DNA from: Noviherbaspirillum autotrophicum
GTDB lineage: Bacteria; Pseudomonadota; Gammaproteobacteria; Burkholderiales; Burkholderiaceae_D
Length of the DNA: 64,000 bases
Assembly (NCBI RefSeq): GCF_000818395.1
Contig: NZ_JWJG01000028.1
Span: 3,428,303 to 3,492,302 of the forward strand
Direction: 5' to 3'
In this document: piece after piece, positions 26,590-34,404 of the stretch
Layout: each line of letters starts with the position of its first letter
Position numbering within the stretch: position 1 is the stretch's first letter
Program-made: the position numbers and the translations under genes
Notes under the pieces: generated by a model
What the model saw: the letters and a program-made list of their open reading frames with translations, nothing else
The model's database searches: none
What the model was told of the DNA's origin: nothing

Positions 26590-27888
26590 TTACCTCAGAT
26601 TGACCAGCGTCTGCATGATCTGGTCTTCGGTCTTGATGGTCTGCGCATTGGCTTGATAGATACGCTGCGCGGTGATCATCGATACCAATTCGGCAGTCAG
26701 GTCGACGTTGGACTCTTCAACGGCCGACGACTGTACCGCACCCAAGCCACTGTTACCCGGAGAACTAACTACTGGAGGGCCGGAAACCGCGGTTTCCTCC
26801 CATGCATTGTCGCCCTTCGACTGTAGTCCGTTTGGATTGGCAAAGCGCGCCAAAGCGACCTGTCCAAGCACATTCGTCTGGCCGTTGGTATAGCTGCCGA
26901 CGATCTTTCCGTCTGACGATAGATTAAATGAAACCAGGTTACCGGCCGTGAAACCGTTTTGCTTCTGATCACGCACGCCGAACTCCAACGCATACTGCGT
27001 GGTGCCCGAGAAATCAACGTCTACTGACAGCGGAGACGCACCGTTCGTCAGTGTTGCAGTGGCAGTAGGAGTCGCTGGCACATATGACATTGCAACGCCG
27101 CCTGTACTGAACGTAATGCTGGACAGTGCAACCGGTGCAGCTGGCGGCGTATAGCCGATCGGCGTGCCGTCGAGAGTCGCATACACATCCCACGTGTTGC
27201 CTTGTCCCGCTGCGAGAGGCGCAATGGGGCCGCGGTTGACATAAAAAGTAGACAACACGTGCGAGTTACCAAGGCTGTCGTACACCCCTACGGAAGTCTG
27301 ATTGCTATAGGTAGTCGGATCGGTAGGGTCGAAGGTAACCGCTCCAGGAACAGGCGCAGCAGGAGGCACTGATGGACGCAGGAGGACGGGCTTGCCTGAG
27401 TCCAGGTTCAGATTGACGTCGTAGGTAGTAGTCGGCTGCGGCGCCAAAGCAGTATTGGTGATCGTCAACGGCGCTGGCGCACCATTCGAGATCGTGCCGT
27501 TCGGACCGGCCGGATAACCCGTCAATACAGCACCATTGGCATTTTCAATGTTACCGTTCTTATTCAGCTGAAACTGCCCGTTACGCGAATACGAAATCGC
27601 ACCGTTGTTACTCAAACGAAAAAAACCATCGCCGTTGATTGCGATATCGAGCGGATTGTTGGTGCCGGTGATATTCGCTTGCGTGAACTGCTGCGATACG
27701 CGAGCAAGTTTAGTACCAATACCGATTGGGGACGCGCCGCTGCCCACCAGAGAACTCGCATACACGTCGGCGAACTGCGCCTGCGATTTCTTGAAGCCGA
27801 CGGTGCCGGCGTTGGCAACGTTGTTGCCGATTGTTTCCATGGTCTTTGATGCAGCATTCAAACCGCTCAAACCTTGTTGAAAAGCCAT
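26590..27888 (-). CDS. flgE: Flagellar hook protein FlgE
   Basis: The hook subunit, 432 residues. N-terminal MAFQQGLSGLNAASKTME and the motif IGNNVANAGTVGFKKSQAQF, a FlgEFG core (GFFRLSNNGAISYSRNG), an outer beta domain rich in Pro/Ala/Thr, and the C-terminal SNVDLTAELVSMITAQRIYQ motif are all present. The length is close to E. coli FlgE (402). GGGAG precedes the ATG. Growth of this hook is measured by FliK. Confidence 0.97.
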   Translation of the reverse strand: MAFQQGLSGLNAASKTMETIGNNVANAGTVGFKKSQAQFADVYASSLVGSGASPIGIGTKLARVSQQFTQANITGTNNPLDIAINGDGFFRLSNNGAISYSRNGQFQLNKNGNIENANGAVLTGYPAGPNGTISNGAPAPLTITNTALAPQPTTTYDVNLNLDSGKPVLLRPSVPPAAPVPGAVTFDPTDPTTYSNQTSVGVYDSLGNSHVLSTFYVNRGPIAPLAAGQGNTWDVYATLDGTPIGYTPPAAPVALSSITFSTGGVAMSYVPATPTATATLTNGASPLSVDVDFSGTTQYALEFGVRDQKQNGFTAGNLVSFNLSSDGKIVGSYTNGQTNVLGQVALARFANPNGLQSKGDNAWEETAVSGPPVVSSPGNSGLGAVQSSAVEESNVDLTAELVSMITAQRIYQANAQTIKTEDQIMQTLVNLR

Positions 27889-27921
27889 GTCATTCTCCCT
27901 TGGTGTTCTGCTGCTGATGGA

Positions 27922-28599
27922 TCAAAGAATCTGCCGGACGTCCGCCAAATTGAGGGTGCCCATGCCGTTGACGTTGAGCTTGACGCCCTTGGCATCGGTC
28001 GAAACGGTATCGACCAGGCCGAATTGCAATGCGGTCGCCGTCACCTTGGCATCATTGTTGGTGGCTGCGACTTCGAATGTGTAACGACCGTCTGCAACGG
28101 CGCTACCGTCTTCTGCCTTGCCGTTCCAGGTCAGCGGCAGCGAGCCTGCCTTCTGCGCGCCGAGTTCCAGCTTACGCACCTCCTGACCGGAAGCGTCGCG
28201 TATCGTCACGCTGACTTTGGTGGCTGAATCGGCCAGCTCGACGCCCATCAGCGCACTGCCCTTTACAAGGTCGATTTTCGAGCCAGCCGACAGCACACCA
28301 TGGCCGATCATGCTCACCGCCTGCAGCGTCTGGTTGGCCTGATAGCCAGCCATCATGGTCGCCATCGTGTCATTGAGCTTGTTGATCCCGGAAACCGTCG
28401 ACAGCTGCGCGAACTGGCTCGTCACTTGCGCATTATCGAGCGGATTCATCGGATCCTGGTTCTTCATCTGTGTCACCAGCAGCTTCAGAAAACGATCCTG
28501 CGTTTCTTCCACGTCGGTTTTTGATGAAGCGCTCGCCTTTCCGTTCATCGTATCCATCAACGCGCTGGACACGCCACTGTTCTGTACCGTACTCACCAT
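27922..28599 (-). CDS. flgD: Flagellar hook cap and assembly protein FlgD
   Basis: FlgD caps the hook tip during FlgE polymerisation and is then lost. The 225-residue product has the N-terminal export/cap motif QDRFLKLLVTQMKNQDPMNP at about 33-52 (quoted in part: FLKLLVTQMKNQDP), QFAQLSTVSGINKL, and a C-terminal Ig-like FlgD domain with LTWNGKAEDGSAVADGRYTF (short form: WNGKAEDGSAVADG). Fourth gene of the flgB operon, 15 bases after flgC. Confidence 0.96.
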   Translation of the reverse strand: MVSTVQNSGVSSALMDTMNGKASASSKTDVEETQDRFLKLLVTQMKNQDPMNPLDNAQVTSQFAQLSTVSGINKLNDTMATMMAGYQANQTLQAVSMIGHGVLSAGSKIDLVKGSALMGVELADSATKVSVTIRDASGQEVRKLELGAQKAGSLPLTWNGKAEDGSAVADGRYTFEVAATNNDAKVTATALQFGLVDTVSTDAKGVKLNVNGMGTLNLADVRQIL

Positions 28600-28613
28600 C
28601 GTACTTCCCTTTC

Positions 28614-29018
28614 TTACTGACCGAGGGCCAGCGTCTTCAACAGCATGTTTTTGGCGGTGTTCATGGTTTCCGCATTGGTCTGATAGGAACGCGATGCCGA
28701 GATCATGTTGACCATTTCCTCCACCACGTTCACGTTGGGCATCGCGACATAGCCCTTTTCGTCAGCCTGCGGATGCTTCGGGTCATACACCATCTTCAAC
28801 GGCGAGGCATCCTCGATCACCTGCTGCACCTTGACGCCGGTCGCGGCCGCATTCTCGGTCGGTACGGCGGAAAACACCACTTGTTTCGCGCGATAGGTCT
28901 TGCCATCGGCGCTGGTCGCGCTGTCGGCGTTGGCGATATTGCTCGACACGACGTTGAGGCGCTGCCCCTGCGCGCTCATCGCGGAACCGGCAACATTAAA
29001 GATATTAAATAGCGACAT
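28614..29018 (-). CDS. flgC: Flagellar proximal rod protein FlgC
   Basis: A 134-residue rod subunit. [20 protein letters not shown], the motif [18 protein letters not shown], and the C-terminal [19 protein letters not shown] identify FlgC. The [19 protein letters not shown] segment is family-typical. It begins two bases after the flgB stop and lies 15 bases before flgD. Confidence 0.97.
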   Translation of the reverse strand: MSLFNIFNVAGSAMSAQGQRLNVVSSNIANADSATSADGKTYRAKQVVFSAVPTENAAATGVKVQQVIEDASPLKMVYDPKHPQADEKGYVAMPNVNVVEEMVNMISASRSYQTNAETMNTAKNMLLKTLALGQ

Positions 29019-29020
29019 AA

Positions 29021-29434
29021 CTATTGTCCCTGGATGGCGGTCAGCAGATTCTTGATCTGATGCGAGATCATGGTCAACCCAGCCTCGTAGCGGATTGCGT
29101 TGTCGGTGAACTGGTTACGTTCCACGTCCATATCGACCGTATTGCCGTCCACCGCGCCCTGCGTCGGCTGCCGATACTGCGGCGTCAGGCCGCCGATGGT
29201 TGGCTGCCCTTGAACCGAAAGATGGGCGGAGGCAGTCTTGACCAGCTCGCCCTGCGCCGGCGCATTGCCGCGCGCTAGCGCGCCCTGCAGCGCCTTGCTA
29301 AAATCGACGTCCCGCGCCTTGTAATTGGGCGTGTCCGCATTCGCGATATTTGACGCCAGCAACTGCTGCCGCTGAGCCCGCAAGCTGAGAGCCGTTTCAT
29401 GGAAGCGTAACGCTTCGTCAAGTTTTCCGATCAT
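29021..29434 (-). CDS. flgB: Flagellar proximal rod protein FlgB
   Basis: The first rod gene, 137 residues, opening the flgBCDEFGHIJ operon. N-terminal helix [20 protein letters not shown], rod motif [21 protein letters not shown] (quoted as [14 protein letters not shown]) and the C-terminal [20 protein letters not shown] identify it. GAGAAGG precedes the ATG. It is divergent from flgA with 199 bases between them; this gap should hold the FlhDC-dependent class II promoters, but I could not mark an FlhDC site with confidence. Confidence 0.97.
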   Translation of the reverse strand: MIGKLDEALRFHETALSLRAQRQQLLASNIANADTPNYKARDVDFSKALQGALARGNAPAQGELVKTASAHLSVQGQPTIGGLTPQYRQPTQGAVDGNTVDMDVERNQFTDNAIRYEAGLTMISHQIKNLLTAIQGQ

Positions 29435-29633
29435 CGCCTTCTCCCGGGTATATCGACGCGAAATCCGGCACGGTAAGCCGCCACTCGCCCGATAGGTGGA
29501 TTTGTGTAATCTCGATCATACGGACGCCCTTGGCAAGCCGATCACACGATAAGACTGCAAAATTCCGCCCTATTCGACCCTTTGCGCGGCCCCATCGCGC
29601 TTACCATGACGCTGGATCCAAACTCGAACCGCA

Positions 29634-30338
29634 ATGAACCGCTATCGCCAAGCCCTCCTCACTCTGCTGACGCTGCCATTTTGGCAATACGCGTACGCAC
29701 AGGATCCCGGCCCGCGCCAGCAGCATGCTGCCCTGCGCGACATGATCGAACAATTTCTTCACACCCAGGCCGCAGGCTTGCCAGGCAATGCCAGCATCTC
29801 GGTAGGCGCAATCGATCCACGATTAAATCTCGCCGCCTGCCCTTCACCCGAAGCCTTTTTCCCGGCTGGCAGCCGTGCTTGGGGCCGGACCACCGTGGGC
29901 GTGCGCTGTACGGCGCCGGCCAGCTGGACGATTTATGTGCCGGCGACGGTGCGCGTTCATGGCGATTACTTTGTTGCGGCGGCGCCACTGGCCCAGGGGC
30001 AGACCATCGGTCAGAACGACATCCGCAAGGTAAAAGGCGACCTGACAACGCAGCCCGCCGGCGTCATTACTGACGCCTCGCAAGCGATCGGTCGCAGTCT
30101 CGCCATTTCAGCACCGGCTGGCGCTGCATTGCGCCAGGACACGCTGCGCGCGCAGCAGGCGATCCAGCAGGGACAGACAGTACGGATCACGACGAATGGC
30201 CCTGGCTTTCGCGTCAGCGCAGAAGCGAGGGCGCTGACCAATGCAAACGAAGGCCAGGTGGTGCAGGCGCGTACCGCGTCAGGACAGGTTGTGAGCGGTG
30301 TAGCCCGGATGGGCGGGATCGTCGAAGTAACATACTGA
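29634..30338 (+). CDS. flgA: P-ring assembly chaperone FlgA
   Basis: A periplasmic chaperone for FlgI. The 234 residues have a Sec signal peptide (about 1-22, ending YAYAQ), and a C-terminal SAF-type domain (about 110-234) with VVAAAPLAQGQTIGQNDIR-like and LRAQQAIQQGQTVRI segments (quoted: PLAQGQTIGQNDI, IQQGQTVRI). Two Cys residues in the middle (LAACPSPEAF, GVRCTAP) fit a periplasmic protein. Divergent from flgB and upstream of flgM, the usual arrangement. Confidence 0.94.
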   Translation: MNRYRQALLTLLTLPFWQYAYAQDPGPRQQHAALRDMIEQFLHTQAAGLPGNASISVGAIDPRLNLAACPSPEAFFPAGSRAWGRTTVGVRCTAPASWTIYVPATVRVHGDYFVAAAPLAQGQTIGQNDIRKVKGDLTTQPAGVITDASQAIGRSLAISAPAGAALRQDTLRAQQAIQQGQTVRITTNGPGFRVSAEARALTNANEGQVVQARTASGQVVSGVARMGGIVEVTY

Positions 30339-30383
30339 TACAAACACAATAAAATTGGGCTGCAAAAGTACCGCATTGGGCAC

Positions 30384-30410
30384 TAAAGTTTGCGGTAATA
30401 TCGCCGATAT
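30384..30410 (+). promoter_or_regulatory. Sigma-28 (FliA) promoter of flgMN
   Basis: TAAAGTTT at 30384-30391 is a perfect -35 match; an 11-base spacer follows, then GCCGATAT at 30403-30410 (7 of 8). It lies 43 bases before the flgM ATG. FliA-driven synthesis of its own inhibitor is the known feedback in enterobacteria. Confidence 0.92.
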
Positions 30411-30452
30411 AGAGGCAGACAGCGGCGATAAGCCCGGACAAAACGAGGAACT

Positions 30453-30755
30453 GTGATGAAAATTTCTGACTCGCTCAACAAAGCCAACGGTTTAGGTGTG
30501 GCTGCGCCCAAGGCACGCGCCGCAAAGGCAGAGGACAAGGCAGGCGCGGACAAGATCGCGTCCGACAGCGTCACCATCTCGTCTGAAGCACAGGCGCTGT
30601 CGAGCCAAAACTCCGGCAATCAGGTGTTCGATTCGAAAAAAGTGGAAGAAATCAAGGCTGCGATTGCCAGCGGCCGCTTCCAGGTCGATGCGGGCAAGAT
30701 CGCCGATGGGCTGATCGACACCGTCAAAGACTTGATTTCGGCTAGAAAAGGGTAA
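30453..30755 (+). CDS. flgM: Anti-sigma-28 factor FlgM
   Basis: FlgM holds FliA inactive until the hook is finished, then is exported. The 100-residue product is unstructured at the N-terminus (MKISDSLNKANGLGV) and has the C-terminal FliA-binding helices: DSKKVEEIKAAIASGRFQVDAGKIADGLI (quoted as KVEEIKAAIASGRFQ and AGKIADGLI). GAGGAA lies before the ATG. It has its own sigma-28 promoter plus probable read-through from flgA. Confidence 0.95.
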   Translation: MMKISDSLNKANGLGVAAPKARAAKAEDKAGADKIASDSVTISSEAQALSSQNSGNQVFDSKKVEEIKAAIASGRFQVDAGKIADGLIDTVKDLISARKG

Positions 30756-30763
30756 TTGATATC

Positions 30764-31240
30764 ATGCACGCCTCCGGCACCAGCCCTGCGCACGGACTCG
30801 ACGAAGAGCAGCAGGCCGCCAACAGCCTGCTGCAACTGCTCCAGCAAGAGCAGGCAGCCCTCGTCAATGCCGACGTGGACGGCTTGATCAAGCTGACTGG
30901 TGAAAAGGCGAAGCTCGCGGCGCAGATGACGCAACTGGCGAAACGCCGCCACAAAGCGCTGGCCGCCGCCGGGTTCGACGCGACCGAGGCCGGCATGCAA
31001 TCCTGGCTGGGCAGCTCCGGAGCCACCACTGCCGATAACAAGGTCTGGACCGACCTGCTGGCGGTGATGCAAGCGGCCAAGGAGCACAATCGCGTCAACG
31101 GCCTGCTGATCAGCCAGCACATGACGCGCAATCAAAACGCGCTCAACGTATTGCAGGGCAACGCCCAGGGCGGCCCCATTTATGGTCCGGACGGACAAGC
31201 GACCACCAAGATCGGCAGCCGCCGCCTGGTCGTTGGCTGA
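30764..31240 (+). CDS. flgN: Flagellar export chaperone FlgN
   Basis: FlgN is the chaperone for junction proteins FlgK and FlgL. The 158-residue, mainly helical product (LLQLLQQEQAALVNADVDGL, KRRHKALAAAGF, NRVNGLLISQHMTRNQNAL) fits the FlgN family and lies eight bases after flgM, its normal partner. Ribosome site is weak (AAAAGGG), suggesting coupling to flgM. The C-terminal ALNVLQGNAQGGPIYGPDGQ resembles other proteobacterial FlgN ends. Confidence 0.92.
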   Translation: MHASGTSPAHGLDEEQQAANSLLQLLQQEQAALVNADVDGLIKLTGEKAKLAAQMTQLAKRRHKALAAAGFDATEAGMQSWLGSSGATTADNKVWTDLLAVMQAAKEHNRVNGLLISQHMTRNQNALNVLQGNAQGGPIYGPDGQATTKIGSRRLVVG

Positions 31241-31283
31241 CGCCGCAGGCCCTCTGTCGCCCCACCTTATCGAAAGCTCCCCC

Positions 31284-32057
31284 TTATTGCACCGGCGCCG
31301 TGGCAAGCGGCACTTCCGTTACGTGCTCTGGCAGGCTTGAAAGAATAATCACCGTTACCCGTCGATTGCGCTGCCGGCCTTCGGTGGTATCGTTGCTGTC
31401 GACCGGTTGCGTATCCCCCCTGCCGACTGCGGTCAGCCGGTTCTGCGTGACACCACTCTCGGCAAATAGACGCACGACGCTGCTTGCGCGTACCGACGAC
31501 AGCTCCCAATTGGATGGAAAAGCAGAATTCCGGATCGGCACGCTATCGGTGTGACCTTCGACCTGAATCGCGTGGTCGTCGCTCTTGAGCACGGACGCTA
31601 CCGCCTTGAGCACTTCGCCGGTATCGTCGCCCAGCCTGGCCTCGCCCGGCGCAAACAGCACGCTTGCATTAATCTCGACGCGTACGCCGCGCGGGCTTTG
31701 CGTCACTCGCACCTTCCCCTGGCTGACCAGCGGCGCGAGCGACTTCTGGATATCGCGCGCCATGTGCGTCATCTGCTCCCGCTCGCGCCGCAAGGCTTCG
31801 GCATTGCGGCGCTGTTGCGCCGCCTTGGGGATGCTTGGCGCATTAAGCTGCTGCGCATTGTCGCTCGCCGGAATAACCGGCGTACTCTTGAAGGCGCCAA
31901 CCAGAGAACTGGCAACGGACCGGTACTTTCCCTCGTTGACCGAGGAGATCGCATACATCACAACAAAGAATGCGAACAGCAGCGTGATGAAATCGGCATA
32001 CGATACCATCCAGCGATCATGGTTATCGTGCTCTTCTTCGTATTTTTTTCGAGGCAT
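31284..32057 (-). CDS. motD: Second stator subunit MotD (MotB family)
   Basis: A 257-residue MotB-family protein. One N-terminal membrane helix carries the proton-binding Asp22 in VSYADFITLLFAFFVVMYAI (quoted as SYADFITLLFAF), followed by a plug/linker and a C-terminal OmpA-like peptidoglycan-binding domain (about 115-245: VEGHTDSVPIRN, NWELSSVRAS, GRGDTQPV). The start at 32057 shares a base with the motC stop (TAATG); a longer upstream reading overlaps motC and is rejected. With MotC it makes a second stator set beside MotAB at 50-52 kb, as in Pseudomonas MotCD. Confidence 0.93.
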   Translation of the reverse strand: MPRKKYEEEHDNHDRWMVSYADFITLLFAFFVVMYAISSVNEGKYRSVASSLVGAFKSTPVIPASDNAQQLNAPSIPKAAQQRRNAEALRREREQMTHMARDIQKSLAPLVSQGKVRVTQSPRGVRVEINASVLFAPGEARLGDDTGEVLKAVASVLKSDDHAIQVEGHTDSVPIRNSAFPSNWELSSVRASSVVRLFAESGVTQNRLTAVGRGDTQPVDSNDTTEGRQRNRRVTVIILSSLPEHVTEVPLATAPVQ

Positions 32058-32794
32058 TAGCGATATGCGGCCAGGCGCTCCTGGATCACGCGAGGGTTGT
32101 CGCCGCTGGCGATACTGGAAAACACCTCGGCCAGCATTTCGCGCCTCGCCACTTCGCGTGAAATGATAGTCTTGAGCTTGTTGGCAATTGGCAGAAATAC
32201 CAGATTGGCGAGGCCGACACCGTAAATCGTTGCAACAAAGGCAACCGCGATGCCGCTGCCAAGCTTGCTTGGATCGGCGAGGTTTTCCATTACATGGATC
32301 AGGCCGAGTACCGCGCCGAGGATGCCAATGGTCGGCGCATAGCCCCCGGCGGCTTCCCATATCTTTGCAGCCTGGCGCTCACCGCGCTCATAGGAAGAAA
32401 TATCGATGTCGAGGATTTCCCGGATCTTCGCTGGCTCCAGCCCGTCCACCATCAGGCGCAGCGCAGTCGCCATGAACGGGTCCTGTACCGACGGCAGGTC
32501 TCGCTCCAGGCTGAGCAGCCCCTCGCGCCGTGCGGTAGCACTCCATGCCATGATCTCCATCGTTTCTGCCGCCGAATTGTCCTGTGGCGGAGAAAACACC
32601 CAGCGAGCCATTTTCACGCCGCGCATAAATACCTGCATACCGCTTTGCAGCAGTACCGCCCCGCAAGTGCCAACCACCACCACCGCGCCAGCGGCAGGCT
32701 GAAGCAGCGACGCGAGATGCCCTCCTTCGAGCAGCTGCCCCGACAGAATGCCCGCCAGCGCGATCACCAGCCCCGCTACGCTTGCCCAGTCCAC
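32057..32794 (-). CDS. motC: Second stator subunit MotC (MotA family)
   Basis: A 245-residue MotA-family proton-channel subunit with four membrane helices: about 4-21, 32-52 (AAGAVVVVGTCGAVLL), 145-168 (GYAPTIGILGAVLGLIHVME) and 178-200. The start is GTG at 32794 (VDWASVAGLV), with AAGGAG eight bases upstream inside the fliA 3' end; a longer reading from 32851 has no such site. It overlaps fliA by 19 bases, so stator level is tied to sigma-28 synthesis. Works with MotD. Confidence 0.93.
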   Translation of the reverse strand: MDWASVAGLVIALAGILSGQLLEGGHLASLLQPAAGAVVVVGTCGAVLLQSGMQVFMRGVKMARWVFSPPQDNSAAETMEIMAWSATARREGLLSLERDLPSVQDPFMATALRLMVDGLEPAKIREILDIDISSYERGERQAAKIWEAAGGYAPTIGILGAVLGLIHVMENLADPSKLGSGIAVAFVATIYGVGLANLVFLPIANKLKTIISREVARREMLAEVFSSIASGDNPRVIQERLAAYR

Positions 32795-33507
32795 GCCTGC
32801 TCCTTCAGCTTTGCGCGCAGGCGCGCCATTGCCTGACTGTGTAACTGGCACACGCGCGATTCCGACACGCCCATCACGGCACCGATCTCTTTCAGATTCA
32901 ACTCCTGCTCGTAGTAGAGCCCAAGCAGTATTTTCTCGCGCTCCGGCAAGGCCTCGATCGCTTCGATGATCGCACTGCGAAAGGCGCCATCGAGCAGCGC
33001 GCGCAACGGATCGCCCTCTTCGTCAATTACATGACGATCGAGGAAATTTTCATTTCCCTCGGTGTCGTGGAAGTCTTCGTAATAGATCAGCTGGTGGCCG
33101 CTGCCGTCGCTTAGCATGTCCTGATACTCGGTCAGCGAGATCTTGAGCTCGCCCGCAATCTCGGCCTCGCCCGGCGGCCGTCCCAGCCGCTGCTGCAACG
33201 TATTGATGGCAACCTCGATCTTGCGCATGTTCTGGCGTATGCTGCGCGGCAGCCAATCGCTGCTGCGCAGCTCGTCCAGCATGGCGCCGCGTATGCGCTG
33301 CACGGCATAAGTCTCGAACTGCGCGCCATGCGTGTCTTCATAACGGTTGATGGCATCGAGCAAGCCCATCATGCCGGCCTGGATCAAGTCGTCAACCTCG
33401 ACGCTCGGCGGCAGCTTCGCCATCATCTGATGCGCCAGCCGCTTCACCAGCGATGCATGGCTCGCCAGCAAGGCGTTCTTGTCTTTTTTTCCACTAACGG
33501 TGTACAT
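32776..33507 (-). CDS. fliA: RNA polymerase sigma factor FliA (sigma-28)
   Basis: The flagellar sigma factor that reads class III promoters. The 243 residues contain region 2 (DDLIQAGMMGLLDAINRYED, short: LIQAGMMGLLDAI), region 3 (GRPPGEAEIAGELKIS) and region 4 with helix-turn-helix (LNLKEIGAVMGVSESRVCQ). Five matching promoters occur in this window and the inhibitor FlgM is at 30453. Ribosome site is weak. It follows flhG by 63 bases in the flhBAFG-fliA run, and its 3' end overlaps motC. Confidence 0.97.
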   Translation of the reverse strand: MYTVSGKKDKNALLASHASLVKRLAHQMMAKLPPSVEVDDLIQAGMMGLLDAINRYEDTHGAQFETYAVQRIRGAMLDELRSSDWLPRSIRQNMRKIEVAINTLQQRLGRPPGEAEIAGELKISLTEYQDMLSDGSGHQLIYYEDFHDTEGNENFLDRHVIDEEGDPLRALLDGAFRSAIIEAIEALPEREKILLGLYYEQELNLKEIGAVMGVSESRVCQLHSQAMARLRAKLKEQAWTGQA

Positions 33508-33570
33508 GTAAAAGCCTGTTATGCATAGTCGCGCCCTGTGAACGGAAAATCAGCGGAGCGCGGCAGCGCC

Positions 33571-34404
33571 TCAGAAATTGGCGCCGCTGGCAGATAAATC
33601 ATGCAGCTCTCCGATGGCGACCTCCGACGGCGCGAACTTCCCGGCCAGGCGCCGGAACGCCACAGACGCACCGGCGAGAGGAAAGGCATCGACCACGGAG
33701 CGCCGCAGGCGCGCCGCGCGCGACAAGTGCTCGTCGGCCGGCACCGAGCCCATCGAACAGAGCTTGACGGCGAGATAGCGGTTGGCGGCCTGCGCCATGT
33801 TCTGGTACACCACCTGCGCTTCCTTTTCCGAGGCACCGGTCACCAGCACGCCGCAGGGACGCCGTCCCAACTGGTTATTAAGGCGCTTGATGATGGCATA
33901 TGCCGAAGTGATCGATTCCGGGCTGGTCGACACCTGCACCACGATCTCGCCATTGGCCAGAGCCGGCAGCGGAAAGCTGTCATCGCTGCCCAGCTCCGCG
34001 TCCACCACCACGATATCCGCCTGTGCCGCCACCATATCGAAGACATTCGACAGGCGCTGCACCTGCTTCGGCTCGCGGATTGCCGCGCGCTGGCTGCCGC
34101 GCATGAGTGCAGCCACGCCAAAGCCTTCCGGCACCGACTGCACCACCTCATCCAGCGCGCGCTCCTGCGCCGCCACCTGCTGAAGCGTCGCGCCATTCGC
34201 CTGCAGCCGCGCGGAGACACCTTCCGATGACGTGCAGGCATCGAGCACCAGCACGTCGCTGCCGGTTTGCGCGAGCGAAGCTGCCAGATTGACCAGCATC
34301 GCACCCTTTTCCTCGCCCGAAGTCGCCGACAGGAAGGTATAAATCCGCGTCCTGGCTCCGGCGAGCATGCGCCGCAGCCCTTCGGCCTGATCGAAATTAG
34401 CCAA
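33571..34404 (-). CDS. flhG: FlhG-type MinD/ParA-like flagellar number regulator (degenerate P-loop)
   Basis: FlhG/FleN proteins are MinD-like ATPases that, with FlhF, limit flagellar number. The 277-residue product has the MinD-like fold order (VLVLDA near 50-56, Walker B-like IVVVDAELGSDD, VVQVSTSPESITSAYAIIK), but the deviant Walker A is broken: around residues 26-36 it reads SATSGEEKGAM in place of KGGVGKT. Only the first Gly and one Lys (33) can be aligned. The start is TTG at 34404 with GAGGTG upstream, overlapping the flhF end by eight bases. ATP use may be lost or altered; a regulatory role by binding remains possible. Confidence 0.82.
   Translation of the reverse strand: MANFDQAEGLRRMLAGARTRIYTFLSATSGEEKGAMLVNLAASLAQTGSDVLVLDACTSSEGVSARLQANGATLQQVAAQERALDEVVQSVPEGFGVAALMRGSQRAAIREPKQVQRLSNVFDMVAAQADIVVVDAELGSDDSFPLPALANGEIVVQVSTSPESITSAYAIIKRLNNQLGRRPCGVLVTGASEKEAQVVYQNMAQAANRYLAVKLCSMGSVPADEHLSRAARLRRSVVDAFPLAGASVAFRRLAGKFAPSEVAIGELHDLSASGANF

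Noticed and set aside
31241-31283. Terminator between converging flgN and motD
   Set aside because: Only 43 bases, with no stem followed by a T run on either strand.
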